Source of the DNA: Cryptosporidium bovis
Lineage: Eukaryota > Apicomplexa > Conoidasida > Eucoccidiorida > Cryptosporidiidae
DNA length: 64,000 bases
Reading direction: 5' to 3'
Assembly: GCA_009768925.2 (NCBI GenBank)
Contig: VHIT02000002.1
Coordinates: 434,001 to 498,000, forward strand
Shown: in pieces, positions 31,247 through 42,800 of the stretch
Position numbering within the stretch: the stretch's first letter is position 1
How the letters are laid out: the number at the start of each line of letters is the position of its first letter
The notes under the pieces: generated by a model
Databases searched by the model: none
The model's input: only the letters and a program-made list of their open reading frames with translations
What the model was told of the DNA's origin: nothing
Program-made: the position numbers and the translations under genes

Positions 31247-32272
31247 TTAACCTCTGTTTTGGTTCCCTGACCTGCCATGTGAGAAATTCTTTCTGTAAGT
31301 TGGAGAAGCTAAAGGAGAGAATCCCATAGGAGATACAAATCCTTCCACTCCCTTTTGCTCAATATATCTAGCAACTGATGATTTTGGAGCCATTTGATAC
31401 TCACTATTTATTTGTTGGTTCCTGACAGGGTAATTGCTAACTTGTTCAAATTTTGTTTGACTTAGGGCATCCCTCGATTTTGAGGAAACAGGGGAGCTAA
31501 GTGGATCTCCTAAACCTCCGTTTGCCATTAGGTTTGAATTTGGCCATACAGTTCTTCTATTTGACCCGTTAACATTAGTATTGTTGTATTTGTTATTTAA
31601 AGAAACCAAGTTTGGACCGCCTCCAATATTAATACCTGAATTGGACACTCTTTGCTGATTAAATGTATTGTCAATTAGGTTATTATTAACTCTTACAAGT
31701 CTCGGTGATGAAGAATACATTTCTTTTTGTTGCTGATTTGATTTCGTTTCTTGCTGAACTTGCGATCCAATAAAGACTGCATTTGGTGACGATAAAGCAG
31801 ATACGAAATTTTGTTGTGCATTTCTGTTCGGATTTGTCGGAGAAGCAATATTGGACAAACTCAGGGATGATATTGAAGAAGAGTTATTTTGTAGTTTTTC
31901 AAAATTTGCGGAAGAGGAGTTTGGCGATTCAATCACACCAAACGAAGGAATTCTATTGGTTTTTTTCTCATTTGTCTCTTTTTTCTTTTCGTTTTTAGGT
32001 TCACCGGATTTTAGTCTTTCATCTACCTTCTTTTCTTCTTGTAGAGAGTTTTGTTTAATTGCATTAATAAGCGCAGTATTTAAAATTAATTGGTTCGGAA
32101 CAAATGATGATCTTTGAGGAATTTGACTATCGCTCTCATTTTTCAGCTCATAATGTTTGTTAGACGAGCTGCTAATATTATTAATGCAGATCTGTGATTC
32201 ATTAACTCTGAGCTGGTTCTCTATTTCATATATTAGAGTGAAAATGTTTAATGCCCTTTCTATAATAAACAT
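31247..32272 (-). CDS. Asn/Ser/Gln-rich low-complexity protein
   Basis: 341 residues from ATG 32272. Only the first ~25 residues (MFIIERALNIFTLIYEIENQ) look folded, probably one amphipathic helix. The remainder is disordered and rich in N, S, Q and K. Repeated SSP/SP contexts near the C-terminus (DPLSSPVSS, VSPMGFSPLASPTYRK) could be phosphosites. The very end is RG/GN-rich (SHGRSGNQNRG). No domain is recognised. Such a composition is common in RNA-granule or nuclear-pore associated proteins, but I cannot assign it. A TGGCGC site lies at 32453-32458, upstream. Confidence 0.65.
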   Translation of the reverse strand: MFIIERALNIFTLIYEIENQLRVNESQICINNISSSSNKHYELKNESDSQIPQRSSFVPNQLILNTALINAIKQNSLQEEKKVDERLKSGEPKNEKKKETNEKKTNRIPSFGVIESPNSSSANFEKLQNNSSSISSLSLSNIASPTNPNRNAQQNFVSALSSPNAVFIGSQVQQETKSNQQQKEMYSSSPRLVRVNNNLIDNTFNQQRVSNSGINIGGGPNLVSLNNKYNNTNVNGSNRRTVWPNSNLMANGGLGDPLSSPVSSKSRDALSQTKFEQVSNYPVRNQQINSEYQMAPKSSVARYIEQKGVEGFVSPMGFSPLASPTYRKNFSHGRSGNQNRG

Positions 32273-32998
32273 TGCCTATTATTGTTTGCCCTCTTGTAAT
32301 AAATAAAAAATTTCGGAGTAATTCCTTTGAACTTTAATGACAAAAAAATAGTTTAATCTAAACAAATTTAATTAAAACCTAGTTGTAAGTTTTTAAATAT
32401 TTCATTATAATAGTCAACAATAGACATCACATATGCAGTAAAACTCACAAGTTGGCGCTCAGTGTGTTTAAAGATCGATTCCTCTGAATATTATTGTTTT
32501 GAATTGAAACAAAATAACCGATAAAAATTGTTTTTGGGGTGGAATGACACTTTGTGTAACTTATTTTTATTATGTAAGTATTACTTTTAGTATGAGTGTC
32601 CTGACCCCGTCACAATACTGACTTACCAGTGTAAACCATACCCAGTAAGTTGCATTATACAGGTGAGCAATGAGGGAAAAGTGGTTGCGGAAAACGAAAT
32701 ACATGGACGAGTAGATGTAGGCGTGCTTATTAGACAATTTTCATATGTAAGTGTAGATAGAGAGGAACGAAAATAGAGGAGATAGCAATCGGTAGGAAAA
32801 CGCTATTTAGATATAAAACTTATCGCTAACCACCACTGCTAAGACGATGTTTAGGAGCTGGAACTAGATCCCATATGAGAAGACAATAACTATAGTTCCA
32901 TAGACAAGAAAAACCTAATCGTTTATTGTTACGATAATGGGTGAATGCATGTAACTGTCTGCTCTTTTTACCTAGAGCAGTTAGAATTGCTAAACAAT
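32273..32998. other. intergenic region between RPL40 and the N/S/Q-rich gene
   Basis: 726 bases serving as the RPL40 3' flank and the promoter of the gene that starts at 32272. I see TGGCGC (32453-32458), TGCATG (32946-32951) and an ACTTAC/GTAAGT inverted repeat near 32624-32650. A minus-strand frame here overlaps the end of RPL40 and is a shadow. Confidence 0.35.
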
Positions 32999-34130
<1,132 letters not shown>

Positions 34131-34879
34131 ATGGTAAGTTAGTTAAGCTGACGGCTTTTAAATTTAATTTCTTCTAGGGAGTCGCAAAAAGAACCCGAAA
34201 ATTTGCAGCAGTAAAGCGAATATTAAACCCAAATGACACCAGGGTAAAACAGTAAGTTAGACAGGATTCTAATATTTAAATAATGTTACCTCCGATTTAG
34301 GAACAAAAAAATAGTAAACGAACCAGAGAAATGCTCAAAGAGCTCACTTAGAGAAGTGTAAGTTTTGGTTACAACAAGTTAGGAATTGCCTCCATTTTCT
34401 GAAAAAAACTGATTTTTAGGCCTAATGTATCGTCTAACTTGTTCTTTAATTATAACAACAATCTAGGACCACCATTCCACATCTTACTAGATACAAACTT
34501 TATAAACTTTTCTATTCAACATAAATTGGACATATTCAAGAGCACAATGGATTGTTTATTAGCAAAGTGCATTCCATGTATTACCGACTGCGTTATTGGA
34601 GAATTGGAGAAAATGGGCCATCGCTATAATCTGGCACTAAGGCTTGCAAGGGATCCGAGATTTAAGCGTTTGAATTGTATGCACAAAGGAACATATGCAG
34701 ACGACTGCATTGTGCAGAGAGTTACGGAGCACAAGTGTTATATAGTAGCTACAAACGATACGGAACTCAAGAGAAGAATAAGAAGAATACCAGGAGTGCC
34801 AATAATGTACGTAACAAACCATAAATACTCAGTCGAGAGACTTCCTGAGTCCCTAGTTTCTGTTCCGCTCAAAACATAA
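34131..34879 (+). CDS. FCF1: FCF1 PIN-domain small-subunit processome protein, four exons
   Basis: Exons are 34131-34133 (the ATG alone), 34178-34251, 34301-34357 and 34420-34879. Introns are 44, 49 and 62 bases with GTAAGT-type donors and TAG acceptors. The spliced 197 residues start [17 protein letters not shown], like human MGKQKKTRKYATMKRML, and contain the PIN core [40 protein letters not shown] and [20 protein letters not shown], with its acidic residues. Human FCF1 has 198. It acts with other SSU processome factors in early 18S pre-rRNA cleavage in the nucleolus. The single-codon first exon is notable. Confidence 0.95.
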
Positions 34880-35148
34880 TTTGACTTATGTAACTACATT
34901 TAGTAATTCTTAAATTAATTCTTTTAAGCATAGCCACATTTCTTTTTTCCACTTTACCCGCCGTTTAAGTCAATAATTGGACGATATAGCGCTGGCTCCT
35001 AAGTTCATAGCAAAACTTTTACACTGTCTCGTCTAAATATTGATTTCACCGCAAATCGAAGTGTAGTTGCGATTCATTTCTAACAGAAATATCTGTATTT
35101 TACTCCATTTTACACTAATCTCTGTTTAGTTCTGTAAATTGATTAAAA

Positions 35149-35631
35149 ATGTCTGAGGATGAACAGCAATTCGACTCTGTTGATGCAGGAGCCTCCCACT
35201 GCTATCCAATGTCTGCAGGTTCTATCAAAAAAAATGGTTACTGTATGTTGAAGGGAAAGCCTTGCAAGGTCGTTGACATTTCCACTTCAAAGACAGGGAA
35301 GCATGGACATGCCAAGGCACACATTGTCGGTTTGGATATCTTCACAAACAAGAAATATGAAGACGTTTGCCCAACCTCGCACAACATGGCTGTCCCATTT
35401 GTAAAGAGAAGTGAATACCAGCTTATCGACATTCATGATAACTTCACTTCCCTTCTTACAGAGACAGGATCCACCAAGGACGACCTTCCACTACCAACAG
35501 ATGCTGAAGGAAACTTGGATGAGGTCGCCATACAAATCCAACAAATGTACTCTGAAGGTAAGGCCATTTTGGTTGGCGTACTTGCTGCTTGTGGAGTTGA
35601 AAAGATCGTCTCTGCTAAAGAATTAGTGTAA
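35149..35631 (+). CDS. EIF5A: translation factor eIF5A
   Basis: 160 residues from ATG 35149. The KOW-like N-domain carries the hypusination loop STSKTGKHGHAKAHIVGLDI; the modified lysine is K51 (TGK-HGHAK). The C-terminal OB fold (YQLIDIHDNFTSLL) is complete. The length fits the family (154-160). It promotes elongation and termination, notably at proline stretches. TGTCTCGTCT lies upstream at 35025-35034, matching the promoter words of the ribosomal genes here. The gene is intronless in its coding part. Confidence 0.97.
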   Translation: MSEDEQQFDSVDAGASHCYPMSAGSIKKNGYCMLKGKPCKVVDISTSKTGKHGHAKAHIVGLDIFTNKKYEDVCPTSHNMAVPFVKRSEYQLIDIHDNFTSLLTETGSTKDDLPLPTDAEGNLDEVAIQIQQMYSEGKAILVGVLAACGVEKIVSAKELV

Positions 35632-35721
35632 ATAGCCGCATATATCTATCTACTTAATCCGAGGATTCATAGGACTTAGATTCAGGTTGCAGGACATTCT
35701 AATTAATTCTACTTGTCTATT

Positions 35722-37389
35722 CTAAATTTTTGATTCTACGGGAGTTATTTCAGTAATGATGCCTGGGAGCAGACTTGAGAATACCGCTCCTAATTTTGGA
35801 AGAGTGGTTAACGTGCTTGCGATTTGCTTTGGTGTGAACAACAAGTCTACATATGTCTCGTTATTTGTTATCATTTGTTTGCTTTTTCGGCTAAATGAGC
35901 TACTTCTTCTTAATGCCACAAAGTCGCTTCTTGTTGAGATTACGTTAATTGATTCAAGTGAGTCTAGTATTTCCTTGAAATCTTCTGGTGTAGAAAAGAA
36001 TTCACTACATATAGAGTTGTACTTGCTCTTTATTAGGGTTGATGAAACTCTGTTATTAGTTAAGTTATCAAAAGAGAATTCAATATGAGCGATGTTCTGT
36101 AGTGAGTGCTTTTTTTCCTGAATATTCAAGTATTCGTCAATCATTACCAGGATTATAGCCATAACAACGTATTGTTGATGCAATGGTAAACTACTTATGA
36201 TCTCGACTCTACTTTTGTTTGAGTGGTGAATGTTAGAAATTACATCTTGGAATTCCCCTATTGGAACCATTGCACTCAACGGCATTGATCTTGCTCTTTT
36301 CCTCAAGGGAACCACGTTGAAGTCATTTTCTGGGGATCTCTGTAGTATGGGGGAGTTCTCTCTCGTTGAGATTGTACTTGAGTTTTCTTCAGGCGAGACG
36401 CCAATGTTATCTAATTCATCACTTTCTGATTTACCTATTTGCTTGGTTATATACTTTCCGATTGTTAAGTAACATGCATCAAGAGTTCTTCTACAATCTC
36501 CATAAACGCTCGCAACCTTTCTTACACAAAGCTCTACTCCAGCTTTGTTAATACATAAAACATCTTCTGATTCCAAAGCATTACCTATTCTTTGCATCAC
36601 TATGTCTCTAAGAGTATTATAATCGTATGGTGAAAAAACCATCAACTTAACTCGAGGTTCCTTTTTTGCATCAATCCCCAACCTTATAATTTCATTACCG
36701 ATCTGAACATTATTTGAAATTGCAGTTAAAATCAATCCTGACTGAGGGTTCTCAATTATTGCTTTGAATAACTCAAAGATCGAGTCGTAATTTCTCCTAC
36801 CTCTTTTTATTAGGTCTATTTCATCAATTAAAACAATGTATCTCTTCTTTCTTCTTGAGATTTGCTCGATAAAGTACTTAATGCTTTCTTTAAAACCTTC
36901 CTTCTTATATATTAAGCTAAGTTTTTCAACACTAGACCTTTGAACCTTCATCAAGTCAAGTAAGTGGAGAAAAATTGCAACATTAATTTGACATTTACTC
37001 CCGTTTAGGCTTGAGATGATTTTTGGTGCATTCGTTCTAATTATTTTGTAGTTATGAGGTAAAGTGAAACCTAATTCGTTTGCTTTTTTTTGCTCCAAAA
37101 CATTCAAAATTCGATCAACTATGAATGTTTTACCTGTTCCTGGAGAGCCTGATATGAAAATTATACCTGAAGTCTTATCTTTCACACGACCTCTAATAAA
37201 TTGACCAATTTCATCGTACTCTTTCTCTCTACCTAATACGTTGCAGTCAAGCCCCAGTTCCGACTTGAAACATTTCAAAACTTTCTTTGAAATTAATTCT
37301 TCATCTGATTCTTCACTTAATTCAGAGATATTTTCTCTCTCACACAAATTATCATCTACAAATTTAATTCTTCTTTTAATTATAGGCAT
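35722..37389 (-). CDS. CDC6: CDC6/ORC1-type AAA+ replication licensing ATPase
   Basis: 555 residues from ATG 37389. Walker A GSPGTGKT (residues ~81-88), Walker B VLIDEID (~186-192) and the sensor I region LILTAISNN are intact, followed by the lid domain (VFSPYDYNTLRDIVMQRIGN) and YGDCRRTLDACYLTI (sensor II arginine). A C-terminal winged-helix region fits the remaining length. There is no BAH domain and the N-terminus is short, which favours CDC6 over ORC1, though the two are close paralogues. It loads MCM2-7 at origins. S/P sites (NSPILQRSPEND) in the linker could be CDK targets. Confidence 0.85.
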   Translation of the reverse strand: MPIIKRRIKFVDDNLCERENISELSEESDEELISKKVLKCFKSELGLDCNVLGREKEYDEIGQFIRGRVKDKTSGIIFISGSPGTGKTFIVDRILNVLEQKKANELGFTLPHNYKIIRTNAPKIISSLNGSKCQINVAIFLHLLDLMKVQRSSVEKLSLIYKKEGFKESIKYFIEQISRRKKRYIVLIDEIDLIKRGRRNYDSIFELFKAIIENPQSGLILTAISNNVQIGNEIIRLGIDAKKEPRVKLMVFSPYDYNTLRDIVMQRIGNALESEDVLCINKAGVELCVRKVASVYGDCRRTLDACYLTIGKYITKQIGKSESDELDNIGVSPEENSSTISTRENSPILQRSPENDFNVVPLRKRARSMPLSAMVPIGEFQDVISNIHHSNKSRVEIISSLPLHQQYVVMAIILVMIDEYLNIQEKKHSLQNIAHIEFSFDNLTNNRVSSTLIKSKYNSICSEFFSTPEDFKEILDSLESINVISTRSDFVALRRSSSFSRKSKQMITNNETYVDLLFTPKQIASTLTTLPKLGAVFSSLLPGIITEITPVESKI

Positions 37390-37819
37390 TTTCACCCAGT
37401 GTTTACTAATACTTTATAATCTGAGCATATGAAATAGCAGGGAAAAAATCCCTAGCTTATTGATATATTAGGTTTAAACGAATGAACTTTAAAAACATAC
37501 TTTCATTGTATTCACTATTACCGGCATGTTTTTGTGGGCTTTTTCGTTACCATGTAATCCCCACGACATGCTAAAAGCGGTAATGACAATAAAGTTTTTT
37601 TTTTAATATTAAAACTCAAAAAAAGCAGCTCTTCCTAAAAGATGAGATTTTTTAGCTTAGTCATTAAACAATTATTTTATGTATATTTTATGGTCTTATG
37701 AATTTTTATTATTTCTATTTACTTCTTTTGCCTAATTTTTGAGAGGATTTCAACTTTCCCTCCAAAATGCAATTTTTTGTGTACAATATTAAAAAAGTGA
37801 TAAATCAAGAAAATCCAAA
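37390..37819. promoter_or_regulatory. divergent promoter region between CDC6 and the thioesterase
   Basis: 430 bases. The only structured part is the imperfect hairpin at 37517-37584 followed by a T10 run (entered separately). GCATG and its complement CATGC within that hairpin resemble ApiAP2 half-sites. Confidence 0.4.
37517..37604. other. three-part inverted repeat followed by T10
   Basis: ATTACCG-GCATG-x5-GTGGG (37517-37538) is mirrored by CCCAC-xx-CATGC-x6-CGGTAAT (37560-37584), so three segments pair in nested order around a 21-base loop. A run of ten T follows at 37595-37604. It could be a small Pol III RNA or a two-fold symmetric regulatory site for the divergent genes. Confidence 0.35.
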
Positions 37820-38824
37820 ATGCTAAAACAAGAATTTAAGATATGGTTTCCGTCTTATGAGAGGATAAATTCAGGGTTGTTGTCTGGTAATAATAAACCT
37901 ACACCTGTCTGTAGATTGCTTTGTATTCCAGGAGCAGGAAGCACAGATCAAGTTTTTGTTCAGAAGAATATCAAAGGAGGGGACTCGTCAAATATATTAG
38001 TCGATTACACACAAGAAAATGATATTGAAGTTGCAGTATTGCAGCTTCCAGGAAGAGCAGGGAGATCCAATGAAATGTGTTATACCGACATTATGAGCTT
38101 AATAAATGACTTTTTCCCAATATTTCTCGATCACTTCATAGGAAGCATTAAAAGTTCGGAAGGAAGTAATAATATTCCGTGGATACTGGTAGGACACTCA
38201 ATGGGAGGATTAATATGTTTTGAGCTGTTAAAAAAACTAAAATTCGAGTTTACGAACAATTTCATTAAAGAGGGAAAACCTAAATCAAATGAAGAACTTG
38301 GGGAATTATTGAGAGTGAATAGGATATTTCCAGAATTATTAGCAATAATGTCCACTTTCCCACCTAACATCCCATCAAACAAATGTCCATGGAGGAAAAG
38401 TGAGGATTTGTGTGATATGGAGTTCATGGAAGAGTGTAGAGGATGGGGAATCAACGAAGCGGTTTTCAAAAAGGGGATTTGGGAAGAATTTGAGAAACAA
38501 CTGAGATGTGACTTCAAGATGTTCGATAGTTACAACTTAATAGATATAGACAGAACCAACTACCATTTTGAGTGGGATAAAAATAGTTTATATCCTTTGG
38601 GCTTAAAGAGGGTTCAATTGTGGAGTGCTACAAACGACGACAAAGTCACAAAGGAAGATATTCGTTCCTGGAAAGACCTACTAGTCTCCAGAGAGGATTC
38701 ACTTGAATTTTGCGAGGTAGTAGGCCCACACAACTTCTTACACGATGCAAACACTAGAAAGAACTGGATGAAAGATTTTATATCGGCTCTTGACCTAGTA
38801 ATACTAGAACTTGAATATAATTGA
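37820..38824 (+). CDS. type II (stand-alone) thioesterase, alpha/beta hydrolase
   Basis: 334 residues from ATG 37820. The motifs are those of type II thioesterases that serve fatty-acid, polyketide and peptide synthases (TEII/OLAH/GrsT): LLCIPGAGST near residue 34, LPGRAGRSNE (residues 76-85), nucleophile elbow GHSMGG (S127), a candidate Asp at 273/274 (SATNDDKVT) and the terminal catalytic GPHNFLHD (H304). It lacks a signal peptide. Inserts of charged residues (~residues 145-165) make it longer than bacterial forms (about 250). In Cryptosporidium, type I fatty-acid and polyketide megasynthases are known, and this enzyme probably edits or releases their chains. Bacterial ancestry is possible but unproven here. 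Confidence 0.88.
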   Translation: MLKQEFKIWFPSYERINSGLLSGNNKPTPVCRLLCIPGAGSTDQVFVQKNIKGGDSSNILVDYTQENDIEVAVLQLPGRAGRSNEMCYTDIMSLINDFFPIFLDHFIGSIKSSEGSNNIPWILVGHSMGGLICFELLKKLKFEFTNNFIKEGKPKSNEELGELLRVNRIFPELLAIMSTFPPNIPSNKCPWRKSEDLCDMEFMEECRGWGINEAVFKKGIWEEFEKQLRCDFKMFDSYNLIDIDRTNYHFEWDKNSLYPLGLKRVQLWSATNDDKVTKEDIRSWKDLLVSREDSLEFCEVVGPHNFLHDANTRKNWMKDFISALDLVILELEYN

Positions 38825-38977
38825 TGAAAAAAGTTTGGGAAAAATCACATAATTCTAACACAAATTGTGACATCAAATACTCATTTTTTTAATAATCCTA
38901 CTATTCACCCTCAAGAAAAATGCCTATTACATTTCTCTTCAGAATTCCTATTTTATTAATTATGAGAATATAAATGA

Positions 38978-39559
38978 TTAGCTCAGAAATTGAGAGAGCC
39001 ACCTGAATGCCTCAGAGTATCCCATCCTTCTTACAACACTACACATGAAAACCTCCACAGGCCTTATTCCGTTATCACCTCTCTTCCCCCCCCTACCATA
39101 AGTCAAATGTTCAAAGAGTCCGAGATTCTGTCTGAGCTCATCTTCTGACGCAGCCATCGGTATATCTATCTTGTTCCCTAAGATAACAAAAGGGACACTT
39201 TGTAGTTCTGGTGTTTCAAGTAGATTGCTTAATTCTTCTCTCGTTTCTCCGAATCTAGACCTGTCTGAGGCATCTACGAGGAAGACAATTGCGTCAACGG
39301 TTGCAAAATAGTCCTTCCAAATTCTCCTAGCAGTTTCGTGGCCACCCAAATCAAATGTCTTGAATCTAATCTTTCCTATCACAAGCTCCTCGGAGTGTGG
39401 GTGTAAAGTCGGGACGTGAGTCGCGATTCTGTCATCCTTAAGCATGTGCAACAAAGTTGTCTTACCTGCATTATCCAATCCAAGAAACAAAATTTTTGCG
39501 GACTTGTTAGAAAGTCCAAACCAACTTAGAATGTCGCGAAACCACGAAAATACAAACAT
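38978..39559 (-). CDS. SAR1: SAR1 small GTPase
   Basis: 193 residues from ATG 39559 ([20 protein letters not shown]), the standard amphipathic SAR1 start. An upstream in-frame extension lacks an ATG and is rejected. GLDNAGKT (27-34), DLGGHE (70-75) and NKID (129-132) are complete, as is the effector threonine region [16 protein letters not shown]1 starts COPII coat assembly at ER exit sites. Its length and C-terminus ([10 protein letters not shown]) are standard. TGGCGGGAAA at 39816-39825 lies upstream. Confidence 0.97.
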   Translation of the reverse strand: MFVFSWFRDILSWFGLSNKSAKILFLGLDNAGKTTLLHMLKDDRIATHVPTLHPHSEELVIGKIRFKTFDLGGHETARRIWKDYFATVDAIVFLVDASDRSRFGETREELSNLLETPELQSVPFVILGNKIDIPMAASEDELRQNLGLFEHLTYGRGGKRGDNGIRPVEVFMCSVVRRMGYSEAFRWLSQFLS

Positions 39560-39870
39560 TTTCCTCTGGAAGTCTTCTGATATGGACAAAATGCGTAAAC
39601 TAGCAATAAATGCCAAGCCTAATATTAACACTCAGTGTTTACTTTGAATTCCACGTAAATCCTCCTACCCAGATCTCTCAACAGTGAAAAAGTCAGCTTC
39701 AGCTTTTTTGCATCACTCTCGAGCGGATGAAGAGCAAAAGCTTAATAAAAATTCAAGGTGAATTTTTTGTCAGCCCCCTCCCCTCTCCCCACAATACTAT
39801 GTGCGGTTTAATGTGTGGCGGGAAATACCCTTACATTCGAGGAACTCAAAACGAATTTATGGTGCCCTAA
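39560..39870. promoter_or_regulatory. SAR1 upstream region / 3' flank of the giant gene
   Basis: 311 bases. TGGCGGGAAA (39816-39825) is an E2F-type site. A C-rich patch (CCCCCTCCCCTCTCCCC, 39774-39790) is unusual in this AT-rich DNA. No gene is seen. Confidence 0.4.
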
Positions 39871-42800
39871 CTAGATTGCTGTTTTTCTTTTTCTATGTGC
39901 GATGCTTAGTACAGTTTGTTTTTGATTATTATCGAATTTAGTAATACCTAAGGGACCACTCTTTATATACTTTTTAAGGTTTTTTTCTCTTTTTAAATCT
40001 TCCTTTTCTTCTTCAGTATACCCGAAACCCATGTGATACTTTGTATTGTAATAAAAGTTATTGAGTTTAAGCATAAATACATTCCAGTAGTAGTATAGTT
40101 CTGAGAATATATTAATCGCGGAAAACTTTATCATCTCGTTTACGGCCCTTTTTTCGGGGTACTTTTCTTGTTTGAAGGGCTTAACCTGTCTTCCAGCCTC
40201 AAAGATGGCCTCCAGTAATGCAGGATCTGCCTTTGAATTCTTAACGTATGAGTAATAATCTAATATAAATTTGTATGTTTGGGGATTGAATTCCCTTGTA
40301 GTATGATATGGGTCAGAATTATCAAAGTGGTATTTTTTATAATTCATTTTATCTATAAACTCTCTATACTTTTCTTCGTTAATATTTGACCCAAATCTAA
40401 CATTTTTATTGACTAATTCATCGAAGTCAATACCATAGTTCTCTATTAAATTATTCTTTTGATCTTCTAACTCGTTGTTCAAAAGTAGGGACTTTATGCT
40501 TTTTTCCATATTGGAATCAGGAAGCTCTTTAATAGGTCTTCTTTTCAAGTCTATTATTGCTGTAGTCATTTTAACGAATTGTAAAAGCCTATTTCCTTCA
40601 ATTTCTCCGGGTGGAAACGGAATAAATTTTCTAAAGATTGGTATGAGTTCTTCGTGAAATCTTCCTTCTGGATTCATTTTGTAGAAGTCTGATGACTTTT
40701 TCCTATTGTAATAATTCTCAACAGCATCATCAAATAAAGTTCTTCTTAATCTACCTGAAGTGTGATTTTTATCTTTTCTTTTTGTTAAGCTGATTGTTCT
40801 GGCCATTACAACGTGTGGTATTGGTCCAACTCCATCTTTAAGATAGAAAAAATCCTCAATATGCACCTTCGGAATTAAAGGTTGATATTTGAACGATTTC
40901 CCTGTATCATCTAACAGGATTTTTGCTATCTTTATCGAATACAACAAAGATTTATTGTTTACAGAATCAAATAGTCTCTGATTAATTTCCGTGTCCCTAA
41001 CAAATTTCGAATTATTATCCATTTCAAACACCATCAATGGAACCTTATAAATAAATTGTATCAGCTCAAAAATGTTTAAGTGATTCATACTATTTCCATT
41101 ATACAAATGTTCAAGGTGTTCATTTGGCATACTTTTCTTCATTCTTTGTTTATCACACATTTCAAATACATAGGAAACAATGTCCTCATCGACACCTTCG
41201 ACATTAATATATACATCTTTAGTTGTGAATCTCTTGATTATATCACTCTCAGATTCACAAACTTTTTCTATTAATGATAACGTGGACAATATGGTTGACT
41301 TTATAAGTGATTTATGCGTATTTGTACCATACAATAACAAGGAAACAGATTCAAAAATGTCATCCATTGATGACCCGGAAGTGGACTTATTTAGGTTTTT
41401 TACATATGGTTCTGGTATATACCTCCAAAAACCTGAAAATTTGTTTTTATAGCCTACGTTAAACCTATTTAATTCATCTGAAAAACCATTTTTTGGGAAT
41501 TTTTTCTGAAATACAATTTTCGAATGACTATTTATGCTGAAATTATATTCATCTGTGTTTCTTCCAAATATAACCTCTCTTTCAACTAAGTTTCCACCTT
41601 GCTTTAAAAAATATTTAACGAAATCATCATATCTTACGTATATTTCTGATACGTATTCACTTTTAAAAAAAGATCTGAATTGTGTACTCATTTTTTCGTT
41701 CCAATTAATTAAATCCTCTCCTTCAACCTCAGAAAAGATGTTGACGAAAGCTTTCATTGGATTTGTATTATATTCTGCTGATTTTATGAAATTCATAGGA
41801 TTCTCCACTATTTTGCTAAGGTAAAAGGATACTGATTTCATAGAAATCCTTTCATCTTCAATTAAATCTTCATCAGAAGGAATTGAAGTTGATATTCCAA
41901 ATCTTGAAAGTGGAACTCTAAGGAAGCTATAATGGCAAATTACCATTGCAGATGGATAAGATACCACACTTCGAGTTGTTAAAATAGATGCACATGTACC
42001 TAAAATAAGCTGGCGATCAAAATTGTTCCAATAAGCTTCTTGATAGGTTGGAATGTACGAACATTCTTCAACTACATTATTCTTTTTTGAAAAATCAAAG
42101 TATTCGTAATTTTCTAAGTCTATTTTTGATTTCCAGATAAACGGAGAAATAGAATGCATTGAAATTGCCAATTCTTTTGCGATTTGATAAAGTGCTTCTT
42201 TTTCTATTGAAATTCCTTTCCTTCCAATGTAATACACCATTCTAAAAAGATTCTTTGAAATTATAACCACCTCAGGGAACCTTGGGATTAATTGTTGGAT
42301 TTGAATTACATTTGAGTTTTCTGGAGTAAATGGATTATAAATCATTGATGTACTTTGTTGTGCAGACAACTTATCAATTTCATGTTGATGATCCCCACTA
42401 GTAACACAACTGGAAAATTCGGAACAAATTTCTCTCACTAAATACATTCTTCCAAACATTTTTATCAGGTTTTTCGATGTATACCTATCATTTGATTCAA
42501 CATACTTATTATCAATAAATAAAAACTGACTCAGATCTATAGGGTCTAGTAAGGCCATTTCACAAACTGTGATAACAAATGCAATAGGTCTTACGTTTAA
42601 CTTTTTGTCCATTACAGGAAGTTGGGAAATGACTGTTGATACTATCTTATCATAAACAATCATCGAAGGAGTATAGTTAGGATCTGGATTAAATAAATAA
42701 GGTGAGACGGAGTTAGCGAAACAAAACAAAACAGTTGAAACTGTATCTAGTGGTATCATCCAGTAATCTCTTACAATATTAAATAAAATACTCAAGTTCA

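Noticed and set aside
39560-39631. N-terminal extension of SAR1
   Set aside because: The frame is open but has no ATG; the family start MFVFSWF is at 39559.
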